Counted from the stretch's first letter, positions 6,960 through 14,789 are shown. The stretch is DNA of 24,011 nt from an uncultured Bacilli bacterium (GCA_947587115.1 CANPXY010000012.1:1-24011), one strand, 5' to 3'. The notes: generated from the letters alone by a model not told the origin. A program made the numbers and translations.

Positions 6960-7262
6960 TTACCTCTTTTCTTCGGCTTCAACCTTAACGATCAAGCTAC
7001 GAATAACATCTTCACTGATGCGAGCAATACGGTCAAATTCTTCTGTTGCTTTTGAATCATTAGATTCTACTACATATAGAAAGTAATAACCAGTCTTATA
7101 CTTGTTGATCTCATAAGCTAATTCTCTTTGACCCCATGGTTTTTCTTCAACGATCGTTGCACCATTGGTTTCTAATACCTTCTTCATGTTTTCAGCAATT
7201 TCAGTAATTTTTTGCTCTTCTAAATCTGGTCGTACGATGAACATCACTTCATATTTTTTCAT
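6960..7262 (-). CDS. rpsF: 30S ribosomal protein S6
   Basis: S6 forms a heterodimer with S18 and binds helix 22 of 16S rRNA. The 100-residue protein shows the family features: MKKYEVMFIVRPDLEE at the start, PWGQRELAYEINKYKTGYY (about 42-60) and FDRIARISEDVIRSLIV (about 75-91). AAAGGAGGTG lies just upstream of the ATG. It is the first gene of rpsF-ssb-rpsR and has a strong promoter and a structured leader (7271-7325) that could mediate S6:S18 feedback. Confidence 0.97.
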   Translation of the reverse strand: MKKYEVMFIVRPDLEEQKITEIAENMKKVLETNGATIVEEKPWGQRELAYEINKYKTGYYFLYVVESNDSKATEEFDRIARISEDVIRSLIVKVEAEEKR

Positions 7263-7270
7263 CTTTTACA

Positions 7271-7325
7271 CCTCCTTTTGGACTTTTCGGCCATTTGTAA
7301 TGGCAAGGAGTATTTGCAATACTCG
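7271..7325 (-). promoter_or_regulatory. Structured rpsF leader, possible S6:S18 autoregulatory element
   Basis: In the transcript, hairpin A (7308-7324) has the stem GAGTATT/AATACTC and a 3-base loop. Hairpin B (7290-7304) has the stem GCCATT/AATGGC and a 3-base loop, and is followed by CCGAAAAG. CUCCUU (7305-7310) overlaps the 3' arm of hairpin A and is perfectly complementary to AAGGAG of the rpsF ribosome binding site (7272-7277). Two mutually exclusive folds are therefore possible, one hiding the ribosome binding site. rpsF leaders in other bacteria bind S6:S18 at a CCG-containing structure; identity with that motif is inferred. Confidence 0.5.
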
Positions 7326-7330
7326 GATGT

Positions 7331-7359
7331 ATTATAACAAATATCTTTTTTGTTGTCCA
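7331..7359 (-). promoter_or_regulatory. Promoter of rpsF-ssb-rpsR
   Basis: On the minus strand, TGGACA (7354-7359) is 17 bases from a perfect TATAAT (7331-7336). The predicted transcription start is near 7324, at the foot of the leader's first hairpin. The promoter begins directly after the stop codon of the upstream gene, with no clear terminator between them. Confidence 0.82.
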
Positions 7360-7360
7360 C

Positions 7361-8134
7361 TTATTTATAGAAAAATCCTACAAAATTTTGGCCTTTTTTG
7401 GAATTATTTCCTTCAATGCTGGCCTTATGAGAATAAAATTTTGGATCTTTAATCGTATCGATGGCACTCGTCTCGATATGGGTAATTCCTTCTTCCTTTA
7501 GTTGTTGTTGGATCGCACCTACTAAATCGATGTGATACCCATCCTGTTCTTGAGTAATATGTTTATTCCATAACTCTTGATGTAGTGCCCAAGTTGGATA
7601 CGTTTGATAAATATACGTCTCTTTCCCTGCACAACTTCCAATATAGACATAAATGTCGTAGGGATTACTTTGGAAGGCCTCTTTTAAGGCCTGAATGGTA
7701 TCCTTAGGTAGACCTCGATCAATATAAGAAGCACCACAGTGCGCTAGAGCGGTTACTCCTTTGGCACGATCTTCAGCAATCAAAATTGGACAGTCTGCCA
7801 TCTGGTGACCTACTACTACATTTGGATATTCTTCGGTAATCATCAGTATATCTGTCGGTAAGGACTCATACCAAAAGTCTTCTTTGGTCATGTGATCTTT
7901 TGTTAAAATGATGTATTTGCCATCTGGATAATCTAGTTTATTAATCGCGTTCTTCTGTTGCGCCTGAAACATTTTATGGCCATCAAAACCGTATTTTTTA
8001 CCAATTTCAAGTCTAGTTTTTAAAAAGATTTGATCGATTTCTTCCTGGGAACATTGTTCATCATAAAATTTGGCGTTTCTACTGACAATTCCTTCGTCTC
8101 TTCCGGTTTCAAAGATTTTGATCTTGGGATCCAT
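7361..8134 (-). CDS. PgeF/YfiH-like laccase-domain protein
   Basis: This belongs to the DUF152/multicopper polyphenol oxidase-like (PgeF/YfiH/YlmD) family. Members are reported to act as purine nucleoside phosphorylase or adenosine deaminase-like enzymes, and E. coli PgeF removes mis-made UDP-MurNAc-Ser. The 257-residue length is normal. Family markers are MADCPILIA (113-120, Cys115), ALAHCGASYIDRG (His132), IGSCAGKETY and FYSHKAS near the end. Two of the three expected metal ligands are present (Cys115, His132). The first, the His in the QxH segment, reads Gln59 in FQAQQKN. AGAAGG lies upstream of the ATG. It is third in the ychF-GATase operon, 19 bases after the GATase stop. Specific activity cannot be inferred with the altered ligand. 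Confidence 0.8.
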   Translation of the reverse strand: MDPKIKIFETGRDEGIVSRNAKFYDEQCSQEEIDQIFLKTRLEIGKKYGFDGHKMFQAQQKNAINKLDYPDGKYIILTKDHMTKEDFWYESLPTDILMITEEYPNVVVGHQMADCPILIAEDRAKGVTALAHCGASYIDRGLPKDTIQALKEAFQSNPYDIYVYIGSCAGKETYIYQTYPTWALHQELWNKHITQEQDGYHIDLVGAIQQQLKEEGITHIETSAIDTIKDPKFYSHKASIEGNNSKKGQNFVGFFYK

Positions 8135-8153
8135 ATATAACCTTCTTTCTTGC

Positions 8154-8864
8154 TTAGTTGGATTTGTTCTTCTGATAGTTTGTCGCTGCCTTCATAAAGG
8201 AAATCCATAATTGTCGCGCCTGATTGTCGACGTCATATGTTCGTTCTGGATGCCATTGTACTCCAATATTAAAATCGTTGTTGGGATATTCGATCGCTTC
8301 AATGAGTCCATCTTCACTATACCCTGAAATTTTGTAAATTCCGGGATCTTCTATGTGATAAGAATGGCGACTATTAACCATGAACGCTTGCTTTCCTAGA
8401 ATTTTGGCTAGTTGGCTATTTTTTTCAAGATGAACTTGATGGACAGCTGGAACACCCGGTTGATTGTGCTCGATCGCTGTTTCATTTCTGACTAAGGGTT
8501 GAGGAGCATCACAAGTAGCCATAATCTGCATTCCTAAACAGGTCCCTAAAATAGGAATATTGTGTTCGATGGCATATTTCACAATAAAATATTCATAATA
8601 AAATATTTTATTACCACCTGGTAAAACGATTCCATCACAGATCTTGAGATAATCTTCGATCATCGATTGTTCAAAAGGTGTAATTTCAGGGGTTTCAGAG
8701 CATTTGGTCTCTTGATAATTAATATTCTGTGGTGGCAATAACAAAAATGGATTGCCGCCAAATTCAATGATCGCCCTGCGATAGTATTCTGTTACATATA
8801 AGGAAGGATAAACTTCATCGATCATGGCTGGGCGAGCAATTAAAGCAATTTTTGGTTTGATCAT
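8154..8864 (-). CDS. Class I glutamine amidotransferase-like gamma-glutamyl hydrolase (peptidase C26)
   Basis: The 236-residue protein resembles PuuD-type gamma-glutamyl-GABA hydrolases. The oxyanion/PGG segment is LPGG near 81-84, the nucleophile elbow is GTCLGMQ with Cys109, and the catalytic His205 and Glu207 are in GVQWHPE. NSRHSYHI near 164-171 matches the C26 motif. These enzymes cleave gamma-glutamyl amides and release glutamate; the actual substrate is not visible from sequence. AGAGGTGG precedes the ATG. It begins nine bases after ychF and precedes the laccase-domain gene, so the three are probably one operon. A free-standing amidotransferase subunit is less likely because no synthetase partner is adjacent. 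Confidence 0.85.
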   Translation of the reverse strand: MIKPKIALIARPAMIDEVYPSLYVTEYYRRAIIEFGGNPFLLLPPQNINYQETKCSETPEITPFEQSMIEDYLKICDGIVLPGGNKIFYYEYFIVKYAIEHNIPILGTCLGMQIMATCDAPQPLVRNETAIEHNQPGVPAVHQVHLEKNSQLAKILGKQAFMVNSRHSYHIEDPGIYKISGYSEDGLIEAIEYPNNDFNIGVQWHPERTYDVDNQARQLWISFMKAATNYQKNKSN

Positions 8865-8873
8865 GTTCCACCT

Positions 8874-9974
8874 CTATACATTAAAGCGAAAATGACAGAT
8901 ATCTCCATCCTGCATTAAATAATCTTTTCCCTCAAGACGTGCTTTACCATTTTCTCTCACTTTTAATTCACTTCCATAAGTTACTAAATCATCATAGCTC
9001 ATCACTTCGGCTCTGATGAAGCCTTTTTCAAAATCACTGTGAATAATTCCGGCACATTCTTTGGCGTTCATGCCTCTTCTGAAGGTCCAAGCGCGCACTT
9101 CATCAGATCCAACAGTGAAATAAGTGGCAAGCCCTAAAAGGGTATACGTCGCTTTGATCAACTGATCAAGGCCGCTTTCTTTTATTCCTAACGCTTCGAG
9201 CATTTCGGCTTTGTCGTCATCATTCAACTCACTTAGTTCTGATTCTACTTTGGCGCAGATTTTAATGGTAATTGCCTGTTCTTTGGCTGCATATTCTTCT
9301 ACCTTTTTCACATATGGATGATCCTCTAAAGTAAGGTCTTCTTCGCTGATGTTGGCAAGATAAATCATCGGCTTGATAGTCAAAAAGTTATAGGACTTTA
9401 AGACAAGTTTTTCTTCATCTGTAAAATCGACGAGACGTAAGGGAATATTTTTCTCAAGAGCTTCTTTGGCTTTTTTGAGAATTGCAATTTCTTCTAAAGT
9501 TTCTTTGTCTTTATTGGTTCTTGCTTTTTTCTCCACTTTATCGATCCGACTGTCGATGATCTCTAAATCGGCCATTGTAAGTTCTAGATTGATAATTTCA
9601 ATATCACGTACGGGATCGACGTTTCCTTCCACATGAATAATATTTCCGTCTTCAAAACAACGAACGACTTCACAGATGGCATCTACTTCACGAATGTGTG
9701 ATAAAAATTTATTTCCAAGGCCTTCTCCTAAAGACGCACCTTTCACTAGACCAGCAATATCTGTAAATTCATAGCTCGTGGGAATCAAACGTTCTGGCAC
9801 ATACATTTTTTCTAGCACTTCTAGACGTTGGTCTGGTACAGTGACAATTCCAACATTGGGATCGATCGTCGCAAAAGGATAGTTGGCCGCTAAAATATTC
9901 TTTTTGGTAATAGCGTTGAACAATGTTGACTTTCCTACATTAGGTAAGCCTATAATACCGGCAGTTAAAGCCAT
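8874..9974 (-). CDS. ychF: Redox-regulated ATPase/GTPase YchF (Ola1 family)
   Basis: YchF is an Obg-family P-loop NTPase that binds ribosomes and prefers ATP. The 366-residue protein has G1 GLPNVGKST (9-17), the G3 motif DIAGLVKGAS, and the YchF-type fourth motif in YLANISEED that replaces NKxD. It ends with a TGS domain (YFTVGSDEVRAWTFRRGM through DGDICHFRFNV). I chose the ATG at 9974: AGAAGGTG is well spaced before it, and the in-frame GTG at 9983 lies inside that ribosome binding site. The resulting length equals the Bacillus protein. An extended -10 promoter lies just upstream. It is normally next to the parAB region, as here. Confidence 0.96.
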   Translation of the reverse strand: MALTAGIIGLPNVGKSTLFNAITKKNILAANYPFATIDPNVGIVTVPDQRLEVLEKMYVPERLIPTSYEFTDIAGLVKGASLGEGLGNKFLSHIREVDAICEVVRCFEDGNIIHVEGNVDPVRDIEIINLELTMADLEIIDSRIDKVEKKARTNKDKETLEEIAILKKAKEALEKNIPLRLVDFTDEEKLVLKSYNFLTIKPMIYLANISEEDLTLEDHPYVKKVEEYAAKEQAITIKICAKVESELSELNDDDKAEMLEALGIKESGLDQLIKATYTLLGLATYFTVGSDEVRAWTFRRGMNAKECAGIIHSDFEKGFIRAEVMSYDDLVTYGSELKVRENGKARLEGKDYLMQDGDICHFRFNV

Positions 9975-9998
9975 ATTATACACCTTCTTTCGTTTTTT

Positions 9999-10007
9999 AT
10001 TATATCA
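9999..10007 (-). promoter_or_regulatory. Extended -10 promoter of ychF
   Basis: On the minus strand, TGATATAAT gives a perfect TATAAT with the extended TGn element, 25 bases before the ychF ATG. The -35 match is poor, as is common for extended -10 promoters. Confidence 0.7.
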
Positions 10008-10026
10008 TACAATTCACTTGATCATT

Positions 10027-10051
10027 AAAAAAAGTGTAGCGTGTACACTTT
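10027..10051 (-). terminator. Intrinsic terminator of the parA-parB-DUF951-abgT unit
   Basis: On the minus strand, AAAGTGTA and TACACTTT pair (8 bp) around the 5-base loop CACGC, followed by a T run (10027-10033). The hairpin begins within the abgT stop codon. Confidence 0.85.
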
Positions 10052-11645
10052 AAATTGTAGGTAATACTCCTGGCCCAAGCGGTAGACCGATCAAATACCA
10101 TCCGACGAGCAATAAAATCCAGAATATACTTGTGATACAGAAATATGGCATTACCATACCAATGGACTTTCTGATCGTGATCGGTTTCTCTTTATTTAAA
10201 TTATAGATATTAAGATATCCAATGTAGATGGCAAAGTAGGCTAGTAGCGGCGTAATTCCGTTGGTCATCGAATCCCCTACACGTAGGATGAACTGCGCAA
10301 ATTGTGGAGAAATATTCGACTGCATTAGGGCTGGTACAATTACCGGAGAAAAGATGGCCCACTTAGAAGTTGGAGTTGTTAAAAACAAATTGGAAACCGC
10401 AATTAGAATTACAGAAACGATCATCAAAGGGATTCCCGAGAAGGAAAGATCGTTGATCAAATTGGCACACCAAGCTGTCAAAATCGTACCAATATTCGTC
10501 TGTTTGAAAATGGCAATCAACTGTGAGAAAAAGAAGATGATCGCTACAAGGCTACCGACTTGGGAAAGATATCCTTCGGCACCATGGATAATATCTTTAT
10601 CATTTTTGATGGTTTTAGATCCGATTCCATACGCAATACCCATGATGAGAAACAAAAGGGCCATCATGAACGTAAAGCCATCTTGAAAGTAAGAGTTGAC
10701 TCCAAAAAGTTGGTTTAAATACGTAGTTTCTTTCATATCTAAGAGCATTCCTGATCCTGGTAAATTCGGAATGATCATGTAGATAAAGAAGAGAATTACC
10801 AATAAGCCCGTAACCATTGCATATCTAAGACCTGTTTTTTCTCTTTTTTCTTCTTCAATCTTCGTCTGTTCTTCTTTTTCGATATCGATTACTTCGATTT
10901 CAGAAGTCGCTTCGAAATCTTTTTTCTCTCTATAACGTCCAAGCTTTGGAATGATGATTTTTTCGACGATGATGGTTCCTAAAATAGAAAGTAGTAAACT
11001 TGTAACGATGATGATAAACAAATTCGAAGTCAAACTTACATGGAAAGTTTCGTCAATTAATCTTGCGGCACTTGTAGTATAAGGGATGAGCCCAACTTCT
11101 AGCGAGCCGACAAATAGCGTTGCTCCATAACCAAAAGCAACTCCACAAAAACTGGCAACAATGCCGGCGAGTGGATTCCTACCGTTCGCCAGAAAGATCA
11201 GTGCTCCTAAAGGAATTAAAACAACATACCCTATTTCGTTAATCAAACTAGAGGCCGTCGCTATGAAGATCAATATAAAGGTTACCGTCTGTTTGTTAAG
11301 TTTTCCTAGATGGCGTTTAAAAACTGCTTGAATTAAACCGGTGGAAGATGCGACACTCACTCCAATCAGAGCAATCAACAGCATACTTAGTGGCGCAAAA
11401 CTAATAAAGTTTCGAGCAGCATTACTAAAAATAAACTTCATTCCATCATAGTTTAAGAGACTCTCTACCGTGACTAGTGTTGGCTCTAATTGATTGGTAT
11501 TGGGGTTGACCGTGTTGTAGGTTGCCTGCATTTCTAAAGCCGACAGAATGCCACTTAAGAAAACAATTAAGACAATTAAAAGAATGATCGAAGTGATCGG
11601 ATGCAAGTAAAATTTTTTAAGTTTTAACTTTTTCTTTTCTTTCAT
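10050..11645 (-). CDS. abgT: AbgT-family transporter (p-aminobenzoyl-glutamate type)
   Basis: The 531-residue polytopic membrane protein has about 11-13 hydrophobic segments and a basic cytoplasmic N-terminus. AbgT signatures are present: FAPLSMLLIALIGVSVA (about 83-99), INEIGYVVLIPLGALIF with NGRNPLAGI after it (about 135-162), and near the C-terminus TPTSKWAIFSPVIVPALM and RVGDSMTNGITPLL. The charged Glu/Lys-rich stretch at about 240-275 is a cytoplasmic loop. Family members take up p-aminobenzoyl-glutamate or export sulfonamides and PABA; the sequence alone does not decide between these. AAAGGAAG precedes the ATG. It follows DUF951 by 13 bases and ends at a strong terminator. AbgT is not part of the standard Bacilli origin block, so it is a lineage-specific insertion between parB and ychF. 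Confidence 0.9.
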   Translation of the reverse strand: MKEKKKLKLKKFYLHPITSIILLIVLIVFLSGILSALEMQATYNTVNPNTNQLEPTLVTVESLLNYDGMKFIFSNAARNFISFAPLSMLLIALIGVSVASSTGLIQAVFKRHLGKLNKQTVTFILIFIATASSLINEIGYVVLIPLGALIFLANGRNPLAGIVASFCGVAFGYGATLFVGSLEVGLIPYTTSAARLIDETFHVSLTSNLFIIIVTSLLLSILGTIIVEKIIIPKLGRYREKKDFEATSEIEVIDIEKEEQTKIEEEKREKTGLRYAMVTGLLVILFFIYMIIPNLPGSGMLLDMKETTYLNQLFGVNSYFQDGFTFMMALLFLIMGIAYGIGSKTIKNDKDIIHGAEGYLSQVGSLVAIIFFFSQLIAIFKQTNIGTILTAWCANLINDLSFSGIPLMIVSVILIAVSNLFLTTPTSKWAIFSPVIVPALMQSNISPQFAQFILRVGDSMTNGITPLLAYFAIYIGYLNIYNLNKEKPITIRKSIGMVMPYFCITSIFWILLLVGWYLIGLPLGPGVLPTI

Positions 11646-11658
11646 TTTGACTTCCTTT

Positions 11659-11847
11659 CTAGGAAATTACCTTTTTCATTTTTTTATTAAATTCTACCCT
11701 TGGAATCATAATAGAGCGATTACATTTACAACATCTGATTTTGATATCGGCTCCTAATCTTACAATCTCCCATTCATTACTTCCACAGGGATGTTGCTTT
11801 TTCATCATGACGATAGAACCTAATTGATATTCTTTTGATTTTTCCAT
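11659..11847 (-). CDS. DUF951 family small zinc-ribbon-like protein
   Basis: This 62-residue protein of unknown function has the DUF951 signature: HPCGSNEWEIVRLGADIKIRC, split here as HPCGSNEWE (19-27) and DIKIRCCKC (34-42), then IMIPRVEF. The cysteines (Cys20, Cys39, Cys40, Cys42) could bind a metal. Members are commonly found beside parB and ychF in Firmicutes. GAGGTG precedes the ATG. It lies 38 bases after parB and 13 bases before abgT, so it is probably co-transcribed with both. Confidence 0.88.
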   Translation of the reverse strand: MEKSKEYQLGSIVMMKKQHPCGSNEWEIVRLGADIKIRCCKCNRSIMIPRVEFNKKMKKVIS

Positions 11848-11885
11848 AATGCACCTCTTCTTTAAAGTCCATTCTATGGCATCAT

Positions 11886-12764
11886 CTATTGATCGATGTC
11901 AATGATTTCTAAAATTCTATTGAGATCATTCGCATTGACAAAGGAAATTTCAATTTTGTTAGGCTTTACTTTTACCTTGGTTCCTAGTTTATCGCACAAC
12001 AATTCTTCTACATAATGGTATTCATTATGATGCGTTTGGCGCTTGATCACCTTTTTCTTTTCGTATTCTTTGCCGCTGGCCAACTCTTCAATGTCTCTTA
12101 CATTAAGGTTCTCGTTGACAATTCGATTGGCAAGACGAATAATTTGGTCAGGATCCTCCATTTTACTAAGTACACGAGCGTGGCTCATTGAAATTTTGTT
12201 GAGGATCAAAAGATCTTTTACTTCTTCTGGTAAACTTAACAAGCCAAGCATATTGGTAATATGACTACGACTTTTGCCAAGACGTTTCGATAATTGTTCT
12301 TGGGTAATTTTGAGCGTTTCAAGAAGTTTCTTGTAAGCAGTCGCTTCTTCTAGGGCACTCAAGTTTTCACGTTGAAGGTTTTCGAGCAAAGCAATTTCCA
12401 TCATCTCTTCGTCGGTAAAGTCACGAACGATGGCAGGAATCGTCTCTAGACCAGCAAGAACCGATGCTTTTACTCTTCTCTCACCAGCAATGATCTCATA
12501 ACCTTTGATGCTTTTTTTGGCAATGATGGGTGAAAAAACGCCGTGTTCTTTGATAGATAAAGCAAGTTCTTTTAAAGATTCTTCATCAAAGTTTTGTCGT
12601 GGCTGATAAGGATTACTTCTTAGTTCTGATAATTTTAATTCTGTAATTGCTTCTTTAGGAGTATTCGTAATAATCTTTTCTTCGATTTTATCATAGTCGA
12701 TCGGTTCGTTATTAAATAACTCTTCTAGCCCTCGACCTAGGGCTCTACGTCTATTGGTTTCCAT
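11886..12764 (-). CDS. parB: Chromosome-partitioning protein ParB (Spo0J)
   Basis: ParB binds parS, spreads as a CTP-dependent clamp, loads SMC and stimulates ParA. The 292-residue protein starts with a basic ParA-activating tail (NRRRALGRGLEELF, 4-17). Then come the core motif NPYQPRQNF, the CTP-binding GERRVKAS (about 104-111), ENLQREN (about 138-144), and the HTH GKSRSHITNMLGLL. The Arg in GKSRSH is the ParB-type residue, in contrast to the Gln of the Noc paralogue in this window. The C-terminal dimerisation domain is present. The ATG lies inside the end of parA (14-base overlap). I found no consensus parS in the window by eye. Confidence 0.96.
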   Translation of the reverse strand: METNRRRALGRGLEELFNNEPIDYDKIEEKIITNTPKEAITELKLSELRSNPYQPRQNFDEESLKELALSIKEHGVFSPIIAKKSIKGYEIIAGERRVKASVLAGLETIPAIVRDFTDEEMMEIALLENLQRENLSALEEATAYKKLLETLKITQEQLSKRLGKSRSHITNMLGLLSLPEEVKDLLILNKISMSHARVLSKMEDPDQIIRLANRIVNENLNVRDIEELASGKEYEKKKVIKRQTHHNEYHYVEELLCDKLGTKVKVKPNKIEISFVNANDLNRILEIIDIDQ

Positions 12765-13539
12765 TACGTTCGATCACTTCCTTCGCTAAATTTAAATAAG
12801 CTTCTGATCCTCTGCTTTTTGGATCATATGCGATAATAGGCTCTCCATGAGATGGAGCCTCTGTAAGCCGAATTAGTCTTGGAATGATAGTGTTATAAAC
12901 TCGTTCTTTAAAGAATTTTTGAATATCTTCTACGACTTCAAAGCCCAGATTCGTTCTTGAATCTAACATGGTAAGAAGTACGCCTTCAATATCCAAATTA
13001 GGATTCAAAGTTTTCTGCGCTAACATGATGGTATTTAACAACTGCATAATTCCTTCGAGGGCAAAAAACTCACACTGCACAGGAATAATTACAGAGTCTG
13101 AGGCCGTTAGAGCATTGGTCGTAATTAGGCCAAGAGAGGGCGGACAGTCAATAATCATATAGTCAAAATGATCGCGAATGGGATCTAAGTGGCGTTTTAA
13201 TTGACTTCCTTTCACAAAGCCAGGTTCTTGTTGACTTTTTTCCATAAGTTCAATATCGATTCCAGCAAGATTGATCGTGGCTGGCAACACATAGAGGTTT
13301 TTATGTTTGGTTTTAACAATCGCCTGTTCAATGGGACAATTCTCTGTTAAAACATCATATACGCTTTTTTCGATATCTCCTTTGTTAATTCCAATCCCAG
13401 TCGTCGTATTTCCTTGCGGATCTAAATCTATCAATAATGTTCTTTTTCCTAAAATTGCTAAAGATGCGGAAAGATTGATACTAGTCGTTGTCTTTCCTAC
13501 TCCACCCTTTTGATTTACTAATGATATAATCTTTCCCAT
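12751..13539 (-). CDS. parA: Chromosome-partitioning ATPase ParA (Soj)
   Basis: Soj is a DNA-binding ATPase that positions origins and regulates DnaA. The 262-residue protein has the deviant Walker A NQKGGVGKTTTSINL (9-23), the A' motif LLIDLDPQGN (35-44), and Walker B YMIIDCPPSLG (about 126-136). Length is normal. AAAGGTGA is correctly spaced before the ATG. It overlaps parB. The 100-base region upstream holds the noc terminator and very A/T-rich sequence; possible -10 elements exist near 13580-13590 but none has a convincing -35, so I do not call a promoter. Confidence 0.97.
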   Translation of the reverse strand: MGKIISLVNQKGGVGKTTTSINLSASLAILGKRTLLIDLDPQGNTTTGIGINKGDIEKSVYDVLTENCPIEQAIVKTKHKNLYVLPATINLAGIDIELMEKSQQEPGFVKGSQLKRHLDPIRDHFDYMIIDCPPSLGLITTNALTASDSVIIPVQCEFFALEGIMQLLNTIMLAQKTLNPNLDIEGVLLTMLDSRTNLGFEVVEDIQKFFKERVYNTIIPRLIRLTEAPSHGEPIIAYDPKSRGSEAYLNLAKEVIERNGNQ

Positions 13540-13618
13540 CGTTTCACCTTTCCTTTATTCGCCTATATGAGACATAATATATTTTAACAAAAAAAGTTTT
13601 ATTTTGAAATATTTTTAG

Positions 13619-13647
13619 CAAAAAAGTAGATTTTTATCTCTACTTTT
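13619..13647 (-). terminator. Intrinsic terminator of noc
   Basis: On the minus strand, AAAAGTAGA and TCTACTTTT (9 bp) flank an 8-base loop and run into further T residues. It starts six bases after the noc stop codon. The stem is weak in G-C but perfectly paired. Confidence 0.75.
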
Positions 13648-13652
13648 GAATT

Positions 13653-14747
13653 TTATTTATTTTTCTCGATTTTTATTATAAATTGATAAGCATCTTCAAG
13701 GTCACGTTCTTCTACTCGGACAAGGAAACCATTTTGTTCTATATCGCGAATGACATCTCGCGTGTTGTTAATTGCGGTTTTTAAATCGTAAGTAGAACTT
13801 GGAGCTGGTGGTGTGCTCGCTTCTTCTTCTGGAAATAACGGTTCGATCGCATCAGCGTTAGAAGAAGGAGATAAAACTTCTGGTGGCTCTGGATTGGTGT
13901 TTGGAGAAAATGGTGTGGACTCGACAGGCGTATGTTCTAGCACATCATCTAATTGCGATTCTAAAGTTTTAATTTCCGTCGGCTTTTTTAAATTTAACAG
14001 CGCATCTAGATCGGCAACAGGATCTCCTTGTGGTAAAGATTCATTGGTAGCTCCTCCTTGAGTTGAGGCATCGTCTTGTGGTTGATCAAAATTAACAAAT
14101 CTAGGTGCAGAAGGCATATCAGAAGTAGAAATTGGCTGATCTTTTTGATTTAAATTTTTAATTTCAGCATCTAATTCACGAACCGTCATGCGGTTGTTGA
14201 TTACTTCGTTCATCATTCTTATTTGATCCTCTTTATTTTCAAGTGTCAAAAGACTGCGGGCATGACGCTCTGAGATCTGTTCTTTCAAAAGTGCTTCTTG
14301 AACTTCTTCTGGCAAGAGTAACAAACGGAGTTTGTTGGCAACGGCTGGTTGACTTTTTCCCATCGTCCGCGCTAGATCCTCTTGCGTCATCTCATCGAGC
14401 TCCAAAATCTTCTGATAAGTTCTGGCTTCTTCCATTGGATTGAGATCTCGTCTTTGTAAGTTTTCGAGTAAGGCAACTTTCGAACTTTCTTTGTCATCGA
14501 GATTTCTAATAATGGCTGGAATTTTTGTTAAACCTGCTAGCGCAGAAGCTTTGTAACGACGTTCTCCGGCAATAATTTCATACTTGCTACCGATACTTCG
14601 AACAATAATCGGTTGAATCACACCATGCTCTTTGATCGACTGAGATAACTCTTGTAATGCCCGTTCGTCAAACACTTCTCTTGGTTGAAAGCGATTTGGT
14701 ATAATATCCTCTAAATACAAATAAACAATTTCATTTTCAGAATTCAT
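13653..14747 (-). CDS. noc: Nucleoid occlusion protein Noc, without the membrane-targeting helix and with an added linker
   Basis: This is the second ParB-family protein in the window. Its place between rsmG and parA is the noc locus of Bacilli. Motifs are PNRFQPRE (17-24), IIAGERRYKAS (58-68) and ALLENLQRRDL (92-102). The HTH GKSQPAVANKLRLLLLP carries the Gln and Lys that mark Noc rather than ParB binding specificity. Residues about 320-364 match the Noc C-terminal dimerisation region. Two oddities are clear. Noc's N-terminal amphipathic membrane helix is absent: only about four residues precede the conserved EIVYLYLEDI segment, and a stop codon lies directly upstream of the earliest in-frame GTG. 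Residues about 200-320 form an acidic, Pro/Ser/Thr-rich, probably disordered insert. I chose the ATG at 14747 because GAGGGGTG lies five bases upstream; the GTG at 14762 is inside it. An exact Noc binding site lies at 17399-17412. Confidence 0.88.
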   Translation of the reverse strand: MNSENEIVYLYLEDIIPNRFQPREVFDERALQELSQSIKEHGVIQPIIVRSIGSKYEIIAGERRYKASALAGLTKIPAIIRNLDDKESSKVALLENLQRRDLNPMEEARTYQKILELDEMTQEDLARTMGKSQPAVANKLRLLLLPEEVQEALLKEQISERHARSLLTLENKEDQIRMMNEVINNRMTVRELDAEIKNLNQKDQPISTSDMPSAPRFVNFDQPQDDASTQGGATNESLPQGDPVADLDALLNLKKPTEIKTLESQLDDVLEHTPVESTPFSPNTNPEPPEVLSPSSNADAIEPLFPEEEASTPPAPSSTYDLKTAINNTRDVIRDIEQNGFLVRVEERDLEDAYQFIIKIEKNK

Positions 14748-14789
14748 GAAAACACCCCTCACTTATTCTTTTATTTCCCCTATGATATC

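Noticed and set aside
10261..10686. 141-codon plus-strand open frame
   Set aside because: It lies wholly antisense to the well-supported abgT gene, has no ribosome binding site and resembles no family.
12363..12378. parS-like sequence inside parB
   Set aside because: Only about 10 of 16 positions match, the CACGTG core is broken, and the bases encode the conserved ENLQREN motif.
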